DNA of 64,000 bases from JAGVSZ01 sp035456405 (GCA_035456405.1 DATIDG010000094.1:1-64000), one strand, 5' to 3'. Shown: positions 32,697 to 41,883, counted from the first letter of the stretch. A program made the numbers and translations. The notes: generated from the sequence alone by a model not told the origin.

Positions 32697-34333
32697 CCCG
32701 GCTGGCCGGGCTCGTGCTGGGTCTCGCGCTCCTCAACTTCGGCCTGACTTTCGACAGCCTCTGGCCGACGCTGTGGATCCGGCCCCGGTCGGCGCTGTCG
32801 ATCGAGCTCGCTGCAGTCGTGCTCGCGCTGGCGCTCGCGGCGGTGCGGTTCGGTCCGCCGTCGCGCCGCGTCGTCGCCGGGCTCGCGGTGGCGTTGACGG
32901 TGCTCGCGCTGGGACGCTACGCCGAGGTCACCGCGCGCGAGCTCTACGGGCGGCCCATCAACCTCTACTACGACGTGCCGCACGTCCCGCACGTCATCGC
33001 GATGTTTGCCGAAGCGGCGCCCGTATGGCTGGCGCTGGCGATGGTCGCGGGCGTCGCCATCGGGCTCGTCGCGCTCTACGCGCTCGCGCGCTGGGCGTGG
33101 GCGCGCGTCGGCGCGGCGCTCGCGGTCCCGCGCTCGCGCGGGGCGATCGCGCTCGTTGCGGCCGGCGTGTGTATCGCGTACCCCTTCGCGGGCGGGTGGT
33201 TCGCCGCGCCGGTGAGCGCGAGCTTCGCTCGCCAGGCCGTGCTGCTCGCGCAGGCGCTGAGCGGGAGCGGCCCGGACCTCGGGACGAGCCCCGACTTCGG
33301 CGGCGGCCTGGGGCGCGTCCAGGGCGCAGACGTCTTTGTCGTGTTCATCGAGTCGTACGGCGCGGCGACGTACGATCGGCCAGCGCTCGCCCCGCGAGTC
33401 GCCGCGGGCCGCGAGGCGCTCGCCGCCGCGGCCGCGGCGAGCGGGCGCGCGATCGCATCGGCCTTCGTCGAGTCGCCGACCTTCGGCGGCGCGTCGTGGC
33501 TCGCGCACGCGAGCCTGCTCGCCGGGGTCGAGGTGCGCGGCGGCGACACCTACAATCTGCTGACCACGCAGCGGCGCGACACGCTCGTGCACGCATTCGC
33601 GCGCGCCGGATACCGGACGATCGCGCTGATGCCCGGGCTGCGCCGGGACTGGCGCGAGGGCGTGGCGCTGTACGGGTTCGACGCGGTCTACGACGCCGGG
33701 CGCCTCGACTATCGCGGCCCCGCCTTCGGCTGGTGGCGCATCCCCGACCAGTACGCGCTCGGCAAGCTGGATCGCACGGAGGTCACGCAGTCGGCGCGCC
33801 AGCCGCTCTTCGTGTTCTTCCCCACGATCACGAGTCACGCGCCGTTCCGGCCCGTGCCGCCGTATCAGCAAGACTGGGCGCGACTGCTGTCGGACCAACC
33901 GTACGACGCTTCCGTCGCGCAGGCGCTGCAGTCCGCGCGGGCGGAATGGGAGGACCTCGACCCGGCGTACGCCGACGCGATCGGCTATGTGCTCACCGCG
34001 TTCGCCGGCTACCTGCGCGAGCGGCCCGGCGCCGATTTCGTCCTGATCGTGCTCGGGGATCACCAGCCGCCGGCGGGCGTGGCCGGAGAGCGGGCGTCAT
34101 GGGACGTCCCGGTGCACGTGATCACGAGCCGGCGCGCGATCGTCGACGAGCTGGTTGCGTCCGGTTTCGCGATCGGCGTCGAGCCGCAGCGGACACCGAT
34201 CGGCCGCACGCACGCGCTCACGCCGCTCCTGCTGCGTGCGTTCGGGTCAGTCGCGCAACCTGGCGTACACGTCGCCGGACCCGCCGCCGGCGGGGAGCGC
34301 CCGCAGCACGGCGCGGATCGCGTCGGGCTCTAG
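32693..34333 (+). CDS. LtaS-like membrane sulfatase-fold protein
   Basis: 546 aa with five hydrophobic segments (about residues 4-170) and a C-terminal sulfatase/alkaline-phosphatase-fold domain, the same layout as lipoteichoic acid synthase. Metal-site elements include VFIESYGAATYD and LIVLGDHQPPAG; the nucleophile is probably a Thr or Ser in VESPTFGGASWLAHASLL. The start is a GTG overlapping the phosphatidyltransferase stop, with GGAGG 5 bases upstream. Likely role: transfer of a phospho-alcohol or phosphoglycerol group outside the membrane. The last 29 codons overlap the convergent FkbM gene by 87 bases. Confidence 0.82.
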   Translation: MTRLAGLVLGLALLNFGLTFDSLWPTLWIRPRSALSIELAAVVLALALAAVRFGPPSRRVVAGLAVALTVLALGRYAEVTARELYGRPINLYYDVPHVPHVIAMFAEAAPVWLALAMVAGVAIGLVALYALARWAWARVGAALAVPRSRGAIALVAAGVCIAYPFAGGWFAAPVSASFARQAVLLAQALSGSGPDLGTSPDFGGGLGRVQGADVFVVFIESYGAATYDRPALAPRVAAGREALAAAAAASGRAIASAFVESPTFGGASWLAHASLLAGVEVRGGDTYNLLTTQRRDTLVHAFARAGYRTIALMPGLRRDWREGVALYGFDAVYDAGRLDYRGPAFGWWRIPDQYALGKLDRTEVTQSARQPLFVFFPTITSHAPFRPVPPYQQDWARLLSDQPYDASVAQALQSARAEWEDLDPAYADAIGYVLTAFAGYLRERPGADFVLIVLGDHQPPAGVAGERASWDVPVHVITSRRAIVDELVASGFAIGVEPQRTPIGRTHALTPLLLRAFGSVAQPGVHVAGPAAGGERPQHGADRVGL

Positions 34334-34993
34334 CCACGCGCGCTCGGCGAGCCGCTGCCGCTCGCCCGCCGACCAGTTGTACGCGTAGTTCCCGAGCGCG
34401 CCGAGACGGTCCACGCAGTCGAGCGCGACCTCGCGCGCCGCCGCCAGGTATTCGAACGAGAGCGCGGCGACCGGCGTGGAAAGGCCGGCGAGCGCCTCGG
34501 CTTCGTACCCTTCCACATCGAGCTTCATGAAATCCGGCCGCCCGTGCACCGCGATTAGCGCATCGAGCGTGGTCACCGGGACGCGCGCGCCAGGGCGCCA
34601 GCGCACGCCGCGAAACGACGGGTCCGCGCTGACGCGCTTCGCCCAAACCGGAGAGAGCGTCGTGACGGTCGGTGTCCGCTCGGAGGCATGCAGCGTGGCG
34701 TCGCCGATCGCGCGCCCGACCGCCGCCGGCACGATCGTGACGTGTCGATCGCGCCCGTACAGCGCCTCGAGCAACCGCACGAAGTCGGGCTGCGGCTCCA
34801 CCGCGACGACCCTGGCGCCCAGCCGGCGGAACGCGCGCACCCGGTTGCCCGCGTGCGCGCCGACGTCGAATGCGAGCCCGCCGGAGCCGATGAACGGTGC
34901 GTAGAGACGCGCCAGGCGCCGCGTGCGGAACGGGATGCCGTAGTACAGGGCGAGCGAGCGCGCGACGCCCGCCATGCGGTCGAGGCGGGTCAC
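34247..34993 (-). CDS. FkbM-family methyltransferase
   Basis: 248-aa methyltransferase with FkbM hallmarks: LAFDVGAHAGNRVRAFRRLG (motif I), VVAVEPQPDFVRLL, the central TLDALI element and FMKLDVEGYEAEALAGL. FkbM enzymes O-methylate sugars or polyketide hydroxyls. It converges on and overlaps the LtaS-like gene, and the secreted hydrolase gene diverges from it after 75 bases. Its position at the end of the locus suggests methylation of the glycan or head-group product. Confidence 0.87.
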   Translation of the reverse strand: MTRLDRMAGVARSLALYYGIPFRTRRLARLYAPFIGSGGLAFDVGAHAGNRVRAFRRLGARVVAVEPQPDFVRLLEALYGRDRHVTIVPAAVGRAIGDATLHASERTPTVTTLSPVWAKRVSADPSFRGVRWRPGARVPVTTLDALIAVHGRPDFMKLDVEGYEAEALAGLSTPVAALSFEYLAAAREVALDCVDRLGALGNYAYNWSAGERQRLAERAWLEPDAIRAVLRALPAGGGSGDVYARLRD

Positions 34994-35068
34994 GCGGCGA
35001 TTCTAGCAAGCCCTTCCTTGGTCGAACCGCGTAAACCCCGAGGCGCCGAGCCGCGTTACGGAACTGGG

Positions 35069-35782
35069 ATGAAGCGATTGCTCGTCTTCCTTCTCGCGCT
35101 CGCGGCGGCCGGCGCCGCCGCGGCGGTCACCATCGACACGCGCCCCTTCACCCTCGCCGACGAGGCGACCGAGGTGGACGTCTATCTGCCGTCCGCGCTG
35201 CCGCCGCGCGGGCTCGCCGTGATCGCGCACGGCTTCACGCGGTCACGAGGACGGCACGGAATGCTCGCTGCCCGACTGGCGGAGGAGGGGTTCGCGGTTG
35301 CCGTGCCGGATCTTCCCCACTGGGTCCGGCACGACGCGAACGCCGATGCGATCGTCGCGCTCGTCGAGGCGGTGGCAGCGCAGCACGCGCTTGACGCGCG
35401 GCCCGTCGTGTTGATCGGAGCGTCCGCCGGCGGTCTGGCAGCGCTGCTCGCGACCGATCGCGTGCCGCGCCTCGCGCTCTGGATCGGGCTCGACCCGGTC
35501 GACACGTTCGGGATCTCGGAGGGCGCCGCGCGCAACCTGCAGGCGCCCGCGCTCGTGCTGCGGGCGCCGAGCGGCCCGTGCAACATCGGCGGCAGCGCGC
35601 GGCGGATTGCCGCGTGGCTGCCGAAGCGCCGCACCGAGCGGATCGACGGCGCTTCGCATTGCGACTTCGAGGACACCACCAATTGGCGTTGCGAGTCCGT
35701 CTGCGGGCCAGCCGACGCCGCGCGTCAGGCGCTGATCGTCGATGCGGCGGTCAACGCGGTGCGCGAGGCAGTGCCGCGCTGA
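35069..35782 (+). CDS. Secreted alpha/beta hydrolase
   Basis: 237 aa with a signal peptide (MKRLLVFLLALAAAGAAAA) and an alpha/beta-hydrolase fold: VIAHGFTRSRGRH oxyanion region, nucleophile elbow LIGASAGGLAALL, a likely aspartate in LDPVDTFGI and the histidine in GASHCDF. Two C-terminal cysteines (WRCESVCG) may form a disulfide. It acts in the periplasm or outside the cell, probably as an esterase. The gene stands alone, divergent from the FkbM gene and convergent with the acyl-CoA synthetase. Confidence 0.85.
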   Translation: MKRLLVFLLALAAAGAAAAVTIDTRPFTLADEATEVDVYLPSALPPRGLAVIAHGFTRSRGRHGMLAARLAEEGFAVAVPDLPHWVRHDANADAIVALVEAVAAQHALDARPVVLIGASAGGLAALLATDRVPRLALWIGLDPVDTFGISEGAARNLQAPALVLRAPSGPCNIGGSARRIAAWLPKRRTERIDGASHCDFEDTTNWRCESVCGPADAARQALIVDAAVNAVREAVPR

Positions 35783-35945
35783 ACGCGACGCGCCTGCCTC
35801 AATGGCGCGCCGGCTCCGACAGCGGCGCGCTCCAGGCGTCGCAGCCGTAGAGCCAGGCGGTGTCGGGCTCGCCGCGCTTCATCCACGTGTTCGCGCGAGA
35901 TCGCCTGGATGCGCGAGAAGACGCGCAAGGTCGGACGCCATCGCG

Positions 35946-37817
35946 TCAGGCCTGCTCCGGCTCCGGCGCCGCGTCGCGGTACAGCGCCTCGATGACGTCG
36001 GCGTACTTCTCCTCGATGCTCTTGCGGCGGAGCTTGAGCGTCGCGGTCATCTCGCCGTCGTCGTGGTCGAGCTCCTTGGCGAGGATGTGGAACCTGCGCA
36101 CGTTCTGCACGCGCGGCATGCGCGCATTCGCCTTGTCGATCTCCGCTTGGATGAGCGCGCGCACGCGCTCGTTCTCGGCGAGGTTCTTGTAATTCGTGTA
36201 GGTGACGCCGTGCTCCTCGGCCCACTTCCCGACCGTCTCGTAGTCGATCTGGATCAGCGCGGTCACGAAGTGCCGGCGCTCCCCGATCACCACCGCCTCG
36301 CGGATGAACGGGCTGAATTTCAGCAGGTTCTCGACCTCCGATGGCGCGATGTTCTTGCCGCCCGAGGTGATCATGATGTCCTTCTTGCGGTCGACGATGC
36401 GGATTTCTCGAATCTGGGCGAGCCCTTCCTTTCCCCCGGCGTCGCCGCCGACCCACTCGCCGATGTCCCCCGAGTGCAGCCAGCCGTCGGCATCGATGAC
36501 CTCCGCGGTCGCCTGCGGGTTGCGGTAATAGCCCTTGAACACGGTGCGGCCGCGCATCAGCACCTCGCCGTCCTCGGCGAGCTTCACCGCGACGGTCGGC
36601 GTGGCGACGCCGACGGTGCCGGGGGGCGAATAGCCGGTCTTCTGGCCGAGCGCAAGGCCCGAGACCTCGGTCATGCCGTAAATCTCGAGGATCGGCACGC
36701 CGAGGACGCGGTAGAAGGCGAGGAGATCCGGCGACACCGGCGCGGTGCCGGAGAACGCAAGCCGGCAGCGGCGCAGCCCGATGAAGCTGGCGAGCGCGCG
36801 GAAGACCGCGAGGTACCAGAACGCGAACGCAACCCGGTTGGCCAGCGACCAGGTCGCGCGCGGCTTGACCGCGAACGCACGCACCGCCTCAAAGGACCGG
36901 TCGAACAGGCGCTTGCGATAACCGCCCGCCTCGCGCGCCTTGATGTCCATCGCGGCGTGGAGCTTCTCCCAGATGCGCGGCACGCCGAGGAAGATCGTCG
37001 GCGCGATCTCGCGCAGGTCGGACTGAACGGTGCGCAGGCTCTCCGCGAAGTTCACCGTGGCGCCGACGGCGAGCGGAACGAACACCGTGAAGCTCTGTTC
37101 GGCGACGTGGCACAGGGGCAGATAGGAGAGCACCGTGTCCGACGCGCTGAAGTCGTACATCTCCACGCCGCCTTCCGCCGCGGCGTTGATGTTGTCGTAG
37201 GAGATCATCGCGGCCTTCGGCCGCCCGGTGGATCCCGACGTGAAGATCATCAGCGCCGTGTCGTCGCCGCGCTGCGCGGCGAGCCGCTCGTCGACGAGCC
37301 CCGGCTGCGCGCGCTCGAGCTCCGCGCCGAGCCGCAGCACCGCTTCGAAGTCGCGGAGCTTCGCGCGGTCGTAGTGGCGCAGGCCCTTCGGGTCGATGAC
37401 CACGACGGCCTCGAACGCCGGCAGCCGGGCCGCGCACTCGAGGACCTTGTCGACCTGCTCCTGGTCCTCGCAGACCACGTAGCGCGACTCGGATAGCGCG
37501 AGCAGGAATTCGACCTCCTCGGCGGGGCTGGTCGGATAAACGCCCACCGTGACGCCGCCGACCATCCCGAGGCCGAGCTGCGCGATCACCCATTCCTTGC
37601 GGTTCTCGCTGACGATCGCCACATGGCCGCCGCGGGGCAGCCCGAGCGCAGTCATGCCGAGCCCGAAGTGCCGCGCGAGCCGGTCGTAGTCGGCCCAGGT
37701 GTACGGCTGCCAGATGCCGAAGTCCTTCTGCCGGAATGCGACGCGATCGGGCCACGTTGCTGCCCAGAAGCGGAGCCGCTGCGGGAGCGTGGCGTCGGGC
37801 GGCGGGCGCGTCGTCAC
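35946..37817 (-). CDS. Long-chain acyl-CoA synthetase (AMP-binding)
   Basis: 623-aa AMP-forming acyl-CoA synthetase. P-loop IFTSGSTGRPKAAM, YGMTEVSGLALG, GWLHSGDIGEWVG and RIVDRKKDIMITSGGKNIAP are complete. The lysine of MTATLKLRRKSIEEKY is the likely catalytic lysine. It starts at a GTG overlapping the livF stop (GTGA), so it is translationally coupled to the transporter. It parallels the acyl-CoA synthetase at the head of the first Liv cassette. The substrate is probably the imported acid. Confidence 0.92.
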   Translation of the reverse strand: MTTRPPPDATLPQRLRFWAATWPDRVAFRQKDFGIWQPYTWADYDRLARHFGLGMTALGLPRGGHVAIVSENRKEWVIAQLGLGMVGGVTVGVYPTSPAEEVEFLLALSESRYVVCEDQEQVDKVLECAARLPAFEAVVVIDPKGLRHYDRAKLRDFEAVLRLGAELERAQPGLVDERLAAQRGDDTALMIFTSGSTGRPKAAMISYDNINAAAEGGVEMYDFSASDTVLSYLPLCHVAEQSFTVFVPLAVGATVNFAESLRTVQSDLREIAPTIFLGVPRIWEKLHAAMDIKAREAGGYRKRLFDRSFEAVRAFAVKPRATWSLANRVAFAFWYLAVFRALASFIGLRRCRLAFSGTAPVSPDLLAFYRVLGVPILEIYGMTEVSGLALGQKTGYSPPGTVGVATPTVAVKLAEDGEVLMRGRTVFKGYYRNPQATAEVIDADGWLHSGDIGEWVGGDAGGKEGLAQIREIRIVDRKKDIMITSGGKNIAPSEVENLLKFSPFIREAVVIGERRHFVTALIQIDYETVGKWAEEHGVTYTNYKNLAENERVRALIQAEIDKANARMPRVQNVRRFHILAKELDHDDGEMTATLKLRRKSIEEKYADVIEALYRDAAPEPEQA

Positions 37818-38623
37818 GACAGCCAGCGCTTGCGCCGCTTGTAGTGCTTCACGTCGCGGAAGCTCGCGACCTCGGTCGTCTGCTCGCCGTACCCGAGATA
37901 GAAGCGCTGGACGTCCGGGTCGTTGACGAGCCGCTTGGTGGGACCGTCGATCACCACTCGACCGGTCTCCATGATGTAGCCGTAGGCGGCGATGCCGAAC
38001 GCCGCCATCGCGTTCTGCTCGACGAGCAGCATCGCGACGCCGCGCTCGGCGTTGATGCGCGCGACGATTCCGAAGATCTCGTCCACGACCATCGGCGCGA
38101 GGCCGAGCGAGGGCTCGTCGAGCAGCATCAGTACCGGCTCGGCGACGAGCGCGCGCCCGATGGCGAGCATCTGTTGCTCTCCGCCGGAGAGATAGCCGGC
38201 GAGCTGCCTGCGCCGCTCGGCGAGCCGCGGGAAGTAGCCGTACACCATCTCGAAGTCCGGCTTCGCGGCGCGGCCCGTGAGCGCGTTCGTCGCGGCGACG
38301 AGGTTCTCCTGCACCGTCAGGTCCTCGAACACGCGCCGGCCCTCGCGCACGTGCACGATCCCGCGGCGCGCGAGGAGGTGCGGCGCCGCGTGGTCGATCC
38401 GCTCGCCGCGGAACCGGATGCCGCCGGCGCCGATCGCGCCGTTCTCGAGCGGCAGCAGCCCCGACACCGCCTTGAGCGTGGTGGTCTTGCCCGCGCCGTT
38501 CGCGCCGAGCAGCGCGACGATGCCGCGCTCCGGCACTTCCAGCGAAAGGCCGCGCAACACCTGGATGGTATGGTGGTAGACCACCTCCAGGTTCTCCACG
38601 CCGAGCGCGGGAGCGGAGGTCAT
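37814..38623 (-). CDS. livF: Branched-chain amino acid-type ABC transporter ATPase LivF (second cassette)
   Basis: 269-aa ATPase with Walker A GANGAGKTT, signature LSGGEQQMLAIGRAL, Walker B LMLLDEPSLGLAP and H-loop region VEQNAMAA. The C-terminus ends KHYKRRKRWLS, matching the first-cassette LivF end (KFYRRRKRWLS). Both carry about 30 extra residues after the core, unlike E. coli LivF. ATG 38623 lies 8 bases after the binding-protein stop, and the stop overlaps the acyl-CoA synthetase start. Confidence 0.93.
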   Translation of the reverse strand: MTSAPALGVENLEVVYHHTIQVLRGLSLEVPERGIVALLGANGAGKTTTLKAVSGLLPLENGAIGAGGIRFRGERIDHAAPHLLARRGIVHVREGRRVFEDLTVQENLVAATNALTGRAAKPDFEMVYGYFPRLAERRRQLAGYLSGGEQQMLAIGRALVAEPVLMLLDEPSLGLAPMVVDEIFGIVARINAERGVAMLLVEQNAMAAFGIAAYGYIMETGRVVIDGPTKRLVNDPDVQRFYLGYGEQTTEVASFRDVKHYKRRKRWLS

Positions 38624-38631
38624 CCCGAACC

Positions 38632-39828
38632 TCAGCCGATAGTGATCCAGTCCGAGGCCGGCTCGATCGACTTGCCGGTCACCAGGTAGGTCCGGCCCGC
38701 TGGAATCGCGTGCGTCCTCATCGACACCGGCACGCCGAAGATGCCGCCAGTGTCCCATTTGTTGATCGACTCGAGCGCCGCCTTCATGTTCGGGCCGGTC
38801 AGCTCCTTCTTCGCGCCGAGCGTACGACCGATGACCTGGTCGAAGATCATGCCGACCAGCCATCCCTGCGTGTAGAACAGCGTCTGCCAGGGGCTGCCGG
38901 GCTTCCTCGAGCCGACCTCGCGGATGAGCTCCATCGTGGGCGTCTTCTGGCTGTCGAAGGAGTAGCGGTACGGCATCACGCCGAGGAACCCGGCGCCGGT
39001 CGCGCCCATCTGGTCGATCGTCGTCTTGTCCATGCTGTAGATCGTCCCCATCCCGCGCGAGGAGAGGCCCGCCTCGCGCATCTGCCGGATGAACTCCGGG
39101 ATCGGGGCGAGCACGTAGCCGTGGAAGATCACGAAGTCGGGCTTCGCGCGCCGCAGCTTGATCATCTCGGCCGAGACGTCGACCGCGCCGGGCTTGGTGA
39201 CGATCTCCAGCGCCACCGGAATGCCGAGCTTCGCGGCCTTCGCCTTCCCGGCGGGGATCGGGTCGCGCCCGAACTCGGTGTCGGAGTACACGAAGGCCAC
39301 CGACGGCTTGGTCGCGCCCGCCGCGCTGCGGCTCACGTGCTCCAGCAGGATCTCGATCATGCCGGAGTAGGTCGGGCCGGGCATGAAGTAGTAAGGCGCC
39401 TTCACCGGGTCGGCAAGGTCCGACGAGAACGATGGTCCGGTCGCGAGCAGCGACCCGAGCTGGCTCACCTCCGGCGCGATCGCCTTCGCCCAGCCGGTGG
39501 AATCGCCGTAGAACAGGGGCGGTCTGTGCTGCGCCACGATCTTCTTGAAGATCGCGACCGACTGGTCGACCTTGTAGCCCGAGTCCTCGGCGACGTAGCG
39601 GAGCTTGCGCCCCGCGATGCCGCCCTGCGCGTTCTTCCACTCGACCCAGTCGCTGAGACCCGCGTGCAGGCCCGCCCCGGCGAACGCGAACACGCCGGTG
39701 ATCGGCGGGGCGGCGCCGATGACGATCTCGCCCGATTGCGCAAACACGCGCAGCGGCGCGCCAAGCGCCGCCGCCGCGCTTGCGGCGATGCCCGAGCCGA
39801 TGAACCTGCGGCGATCGAAGCTGCTCAT
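38632..39828 (-). CDS. Periplasmic substrate-binding protein, second Liv cassette
   Basis: 398-aa Peripla_BP_6 protein. The N-terminus DRRRFIGSGIAASAAAALGA has consecutive arginines before a hydrophobic stretch, like a Tat signal, with cleavage likely after VFA. The ligand-binding domains show IVIGAAPPITGVFAFAGAG and SVAFVYSDTEFGRDPIPAG. A strong Shine-Dalgarno (GGAGGAGG) precedes ATG 39828. It has less than half the sequence in common with the first-cassette binding protein by eye, so a different ligand is likely. Confidence 0.92.
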   Translation of the reverse strand: MSSFDRRRFIGSGIAASAAAALGAPLRVFAQSGEIVIGAAPPITGVFAFAGAGLHAGLSDWVEWKNAQGGIAGRKLRYVAEDSGYKVDQSVAIFKKIVAQHRPPLFYGDSTGWAKAIAPEVSQLGSLLATGPSFSSDLADPVKAPYYFMPGPTYSGMIEILLEHVSRSAAGATKPSVAFVYSDTEFGRDPIPAGKAKAAKLGIPVALEIVTKPGAVDVSAEMIKLRRAKPDFVIFHGYVLAPIPEFIRQMREAGLSSRGMGTIYSMDKTTIDQMGATGAGFLGVMPYRYSFDSQKTPTMELIREVGSRKPGSPWQTLFYTQGWLVGMIFDQVIGRTLGAKKELTGPNMKAALESINKWDTGGIFGVPVSMRTHAIPAGRTYLVTGKSIEPASDWITIG

Positions 39829-39866
39829 GTGTACCTCCTCCTGTCGTGGATCGCGATGCCGGAATG

Positions 39867-40910
39867 CTACGTCCTGAAAGGCCACAAGTGGAAGAACCGA
39901 CGCACCCGCCGCCAGATTTCGGCGAGGCCGTGCGGCTCGAAGATCAGGAATCCGACGATCAGCAGGCCGAACACGACCTGACGGATCGACGCGAGAAAGA
40001 CCCCGGCCTCCTGCACTCCGAGCGCCTCGGCCCAGGCGACGAGCGCGCGCAGCACTTCCGGGACCATCGTCATGAAGGTCGCGCCCAGGATCGTGCCGAG
40101 GATCGATCCGAGACCCCCGACGATGATCGCGGCGAGGTAGAAGACCGAGAGCGGCAGGCCGAACAGCTCCGGGGTCGCGACCCGGAAGAAGTAGCCCCAG
40201 AGCCCGCCCGCGACGCCGGCGTAGAACGACCCGATCGCGAAGGCGAGCAGCTTGTGGTGGAAGAGGCTGATGCCGAGCACCTCGGCCGAGATGTCGCGGT
40301 CCCGGATCGCGATGAACGCGCGCCCGACACGGGTGCGGAAGAGGTTTCGGGCGCCAAGAAGCATCACGACCGCGAGCGGCACGATCAGGAAGTAGATGCG
40401 CTGGTCGCCCGCCAGCTCGAAGCCGAAGAGGGACGCGGCAGGAACGTTGGCGCCGCGCACGCCGCCCGTCACCGACTCCCACTCGCGGAAGACGAAGCCG
40501 AGCACGAACTGCGCGGCGAGCGTGGCCACCGCGAAATAGAGACCCTTGATGCGCAGGCTGGGGATGCCGACCACCAGCCCGATCGCGGCGCTTACGAGGC
40601 CCGCCAGCGGCAGCGCGAGGTAGAACGGGATGCTCGCTTTCTCGGCCACCGCCACGGTGTAGCAGCCGACGCCCATGAAGGCCGCGTGCCCGAGCGAGAT
40701 GAGGCCGGTGTAGCCGGTCATGATGTTGAGGCCGGCCGCACTGATCAGGTGGATGCCGAGGAGGCAAGCGAGGTAGACGAAGTAGCTCCCGCCGACGAAT
40801 GGGAACGCGGCGAGCGCCGCGAGCAGCACGCCGAGCCATGCCCTCTGGACGCGCGTGTCGAACAGCGCCTCGTCGTGGCGGTAGCTGGCGTGGAAATCCC
40901 CGATTCTCAC
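39867..40910 (-). CDS. livM: Branched-chain amino acid-type ABC transporter permease LivM (second cassette)
   Basis: 347-aa permease with LivM features: SAAGLNIMTGYTGLISLGHAAF, GIPSLRIKGLYFAVATLAAQF, the coupling loop RAFIAIRDRDISAEVLGI and a C-terminal FEPHGLAEIW. About ten hydrophobic segments. It lies 38 bases upstream of the binding-protein gene. Between it and livH is an 89-base spacer that carries a palindromic repeat. Confidence 0.93.
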   Translation of the reverse strand: MRIGDFHASYRHDEALFDTRVQRAWLGVLLAALAAFPFVGGSYFVYLACLLGIHLISAAGLNIMTGYTGLISLGHAAFMGVGCYTVAVAEKASIPFYLALPLAGLVSAAIGLVVGIPSLRIKGLYFAVATLAAQFVLGFVFREWESVTGGVRGANVPAASLFGFELAGDQRIYFLIVPLAVVMLLGARNLFRTRVGRAFIAIRDRDISAEVLGISLFHHKLLAFAIGSFYAGVAGGLWGYFFRVATPELFGLPLSVFYLAAIIVGGLGSILGTILGATFMTMVPEVLRALVAWAEALGVQEAGVFLASIRQVVFGLLIVGFLIFEPHGLAEIWRRVRRFFHLWPFRT

Positions 40911-40940
40911 GAGAACCCCTTACGCCACAGAGAGCACGGG

Positions 40941-40983
40941 GGACACGGAGAATGGAGAAGTCGGATTGGTCATGTCCGTGTCC
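40941..40983. repeat. Palindromic repeat element with GGACACGGA arms
   Basis: GGACACGGA (40941-40949) and TCCGTGTCC (40975-40983) form a perfect 9-bp inverted repeat with a 25-base centre, preceded by CCACAGAGAGCACGG. It lies between livH and livM of the second cassette. It shares the GGACACGGA arm with the element at 47303-47370. Confidence 0.7.
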
Positions 40984-40999
40984 GCTGCAGCCGAGGCTC

Positions 41000-41878
41000 T
41001 CAAAGCCTTTCGATGTCCCGAGTTCCGAACAGGCCGTACGGCCGCACCATCAGGATCACCAGGACGACGAGGTAGGGCACGACGTCGCGCGCCTGGCCGC
41101 CGATGAACGCGACAGTGATGCTCTCCAGCCAGCCGACGATGAGCCCGGCGATGATCGCGCCGGCGATGCTGTCGAGCCCGCCGAGGATGATCACCGCCAG
41201 CACGCCGAGCGCCACGGTGCCGAGCGTCGGCGAGAGGCTGGTCATCGAGGCCACGATGATGCCGGCGACCGCGCCGGTGACGCCGGCAAAGATCCAAGTC
41301 AGGCGTTGCGTCCTGCGGACGTCGATCCCCATCGCGTACGCGGTCACCGGGTCGGACGCTGCCGCCCGCATCGACACGCCGCCCTTCGACCAGTGAAAGT
41401 ACGCCGTGAAGCCCGCAATCAGCGCGACGGCCAGCGCGAAGCTCCACAGCACCTGGCCCGGCAGGAGGACTTCGCCGAGGATCAGCGGCTTGCGCGGGAG
41501 GATCTCCGGCAGCGCGAGGTTGGCGCCGCCCCAAATCGCCTCCGCGGCGCCGTGCAGCACCGCGCCGAGCCCGATCGTGGCCATGACGATGCTGATCACC
41601 GGCTGCCCGGCGAGCGGGCGCAGCACGAAGCGCTCCACCACCGCGCCGAGACCCGCGATGCCGACAAGCGTGAGTGCGAGCGCCGCCCACCACGGCAGCT
41701 TCAGGAAGACGTGCGTGGTCCAGAAGAGGTACGCCCCGACCATCATGAACTCGCCCATCGCGAAGTTGATGACGCGCGTGCCCTTGTAGACGAGCACGAA
41801 GCCGAGGGCGATCAGCGCCAGGACGCCGCCCGAAAGCAGCCCGACGAGGCTGAATTCGGCGAGGAGGAGCCAGTCCAT
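41000..41878 (-). CDS. livH: Branched-chain amino acid-type ABC transporter permease LivH (second cassette)
   Basis: 292-aa permease with GVLALIALGFVLVYKGTRVINF and FAMGEFMMVGAYLFW at the N-terminus, coupling region VSMRAAASDPVTAYAMGIDV and C-terminal VRPYGLFGTRDIERL. It starts at ATG 41878, 5 bases after the livG stop. It is shorter than the first-cassette LivH (336 aa), which has an extra segment between the membrane helices. Forms the pore with LivM. Confidence 0.93.
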   Translation of the reverse strand: MDWLLLAEFSLVGLLSGGVLALIALGFVLVYKGTRVINFAMGEFMMVGAYLFWTTHVFLKLPWWAALALTLVGIAGLGAVVERFVLRPLAGQPVISIVMATIGLGAVLHGAAEAIWGGANLALPEILPRKPLILGEVLLPGQVLWSFALAVALIAGFTAYFHWSKGGVSMRAAASDPVTAYAMGIDVRRTQRLTWIFAGVTGAVAGIIVASMTSLSPTLGTVALGVLAVIILGGLDSIAGAIIAGLIVGWLESITVAFIGGQARDVVPYLVVLVILMVRPYGLFGTRDIERL

Positions 41879-41883
41879 CGTTG

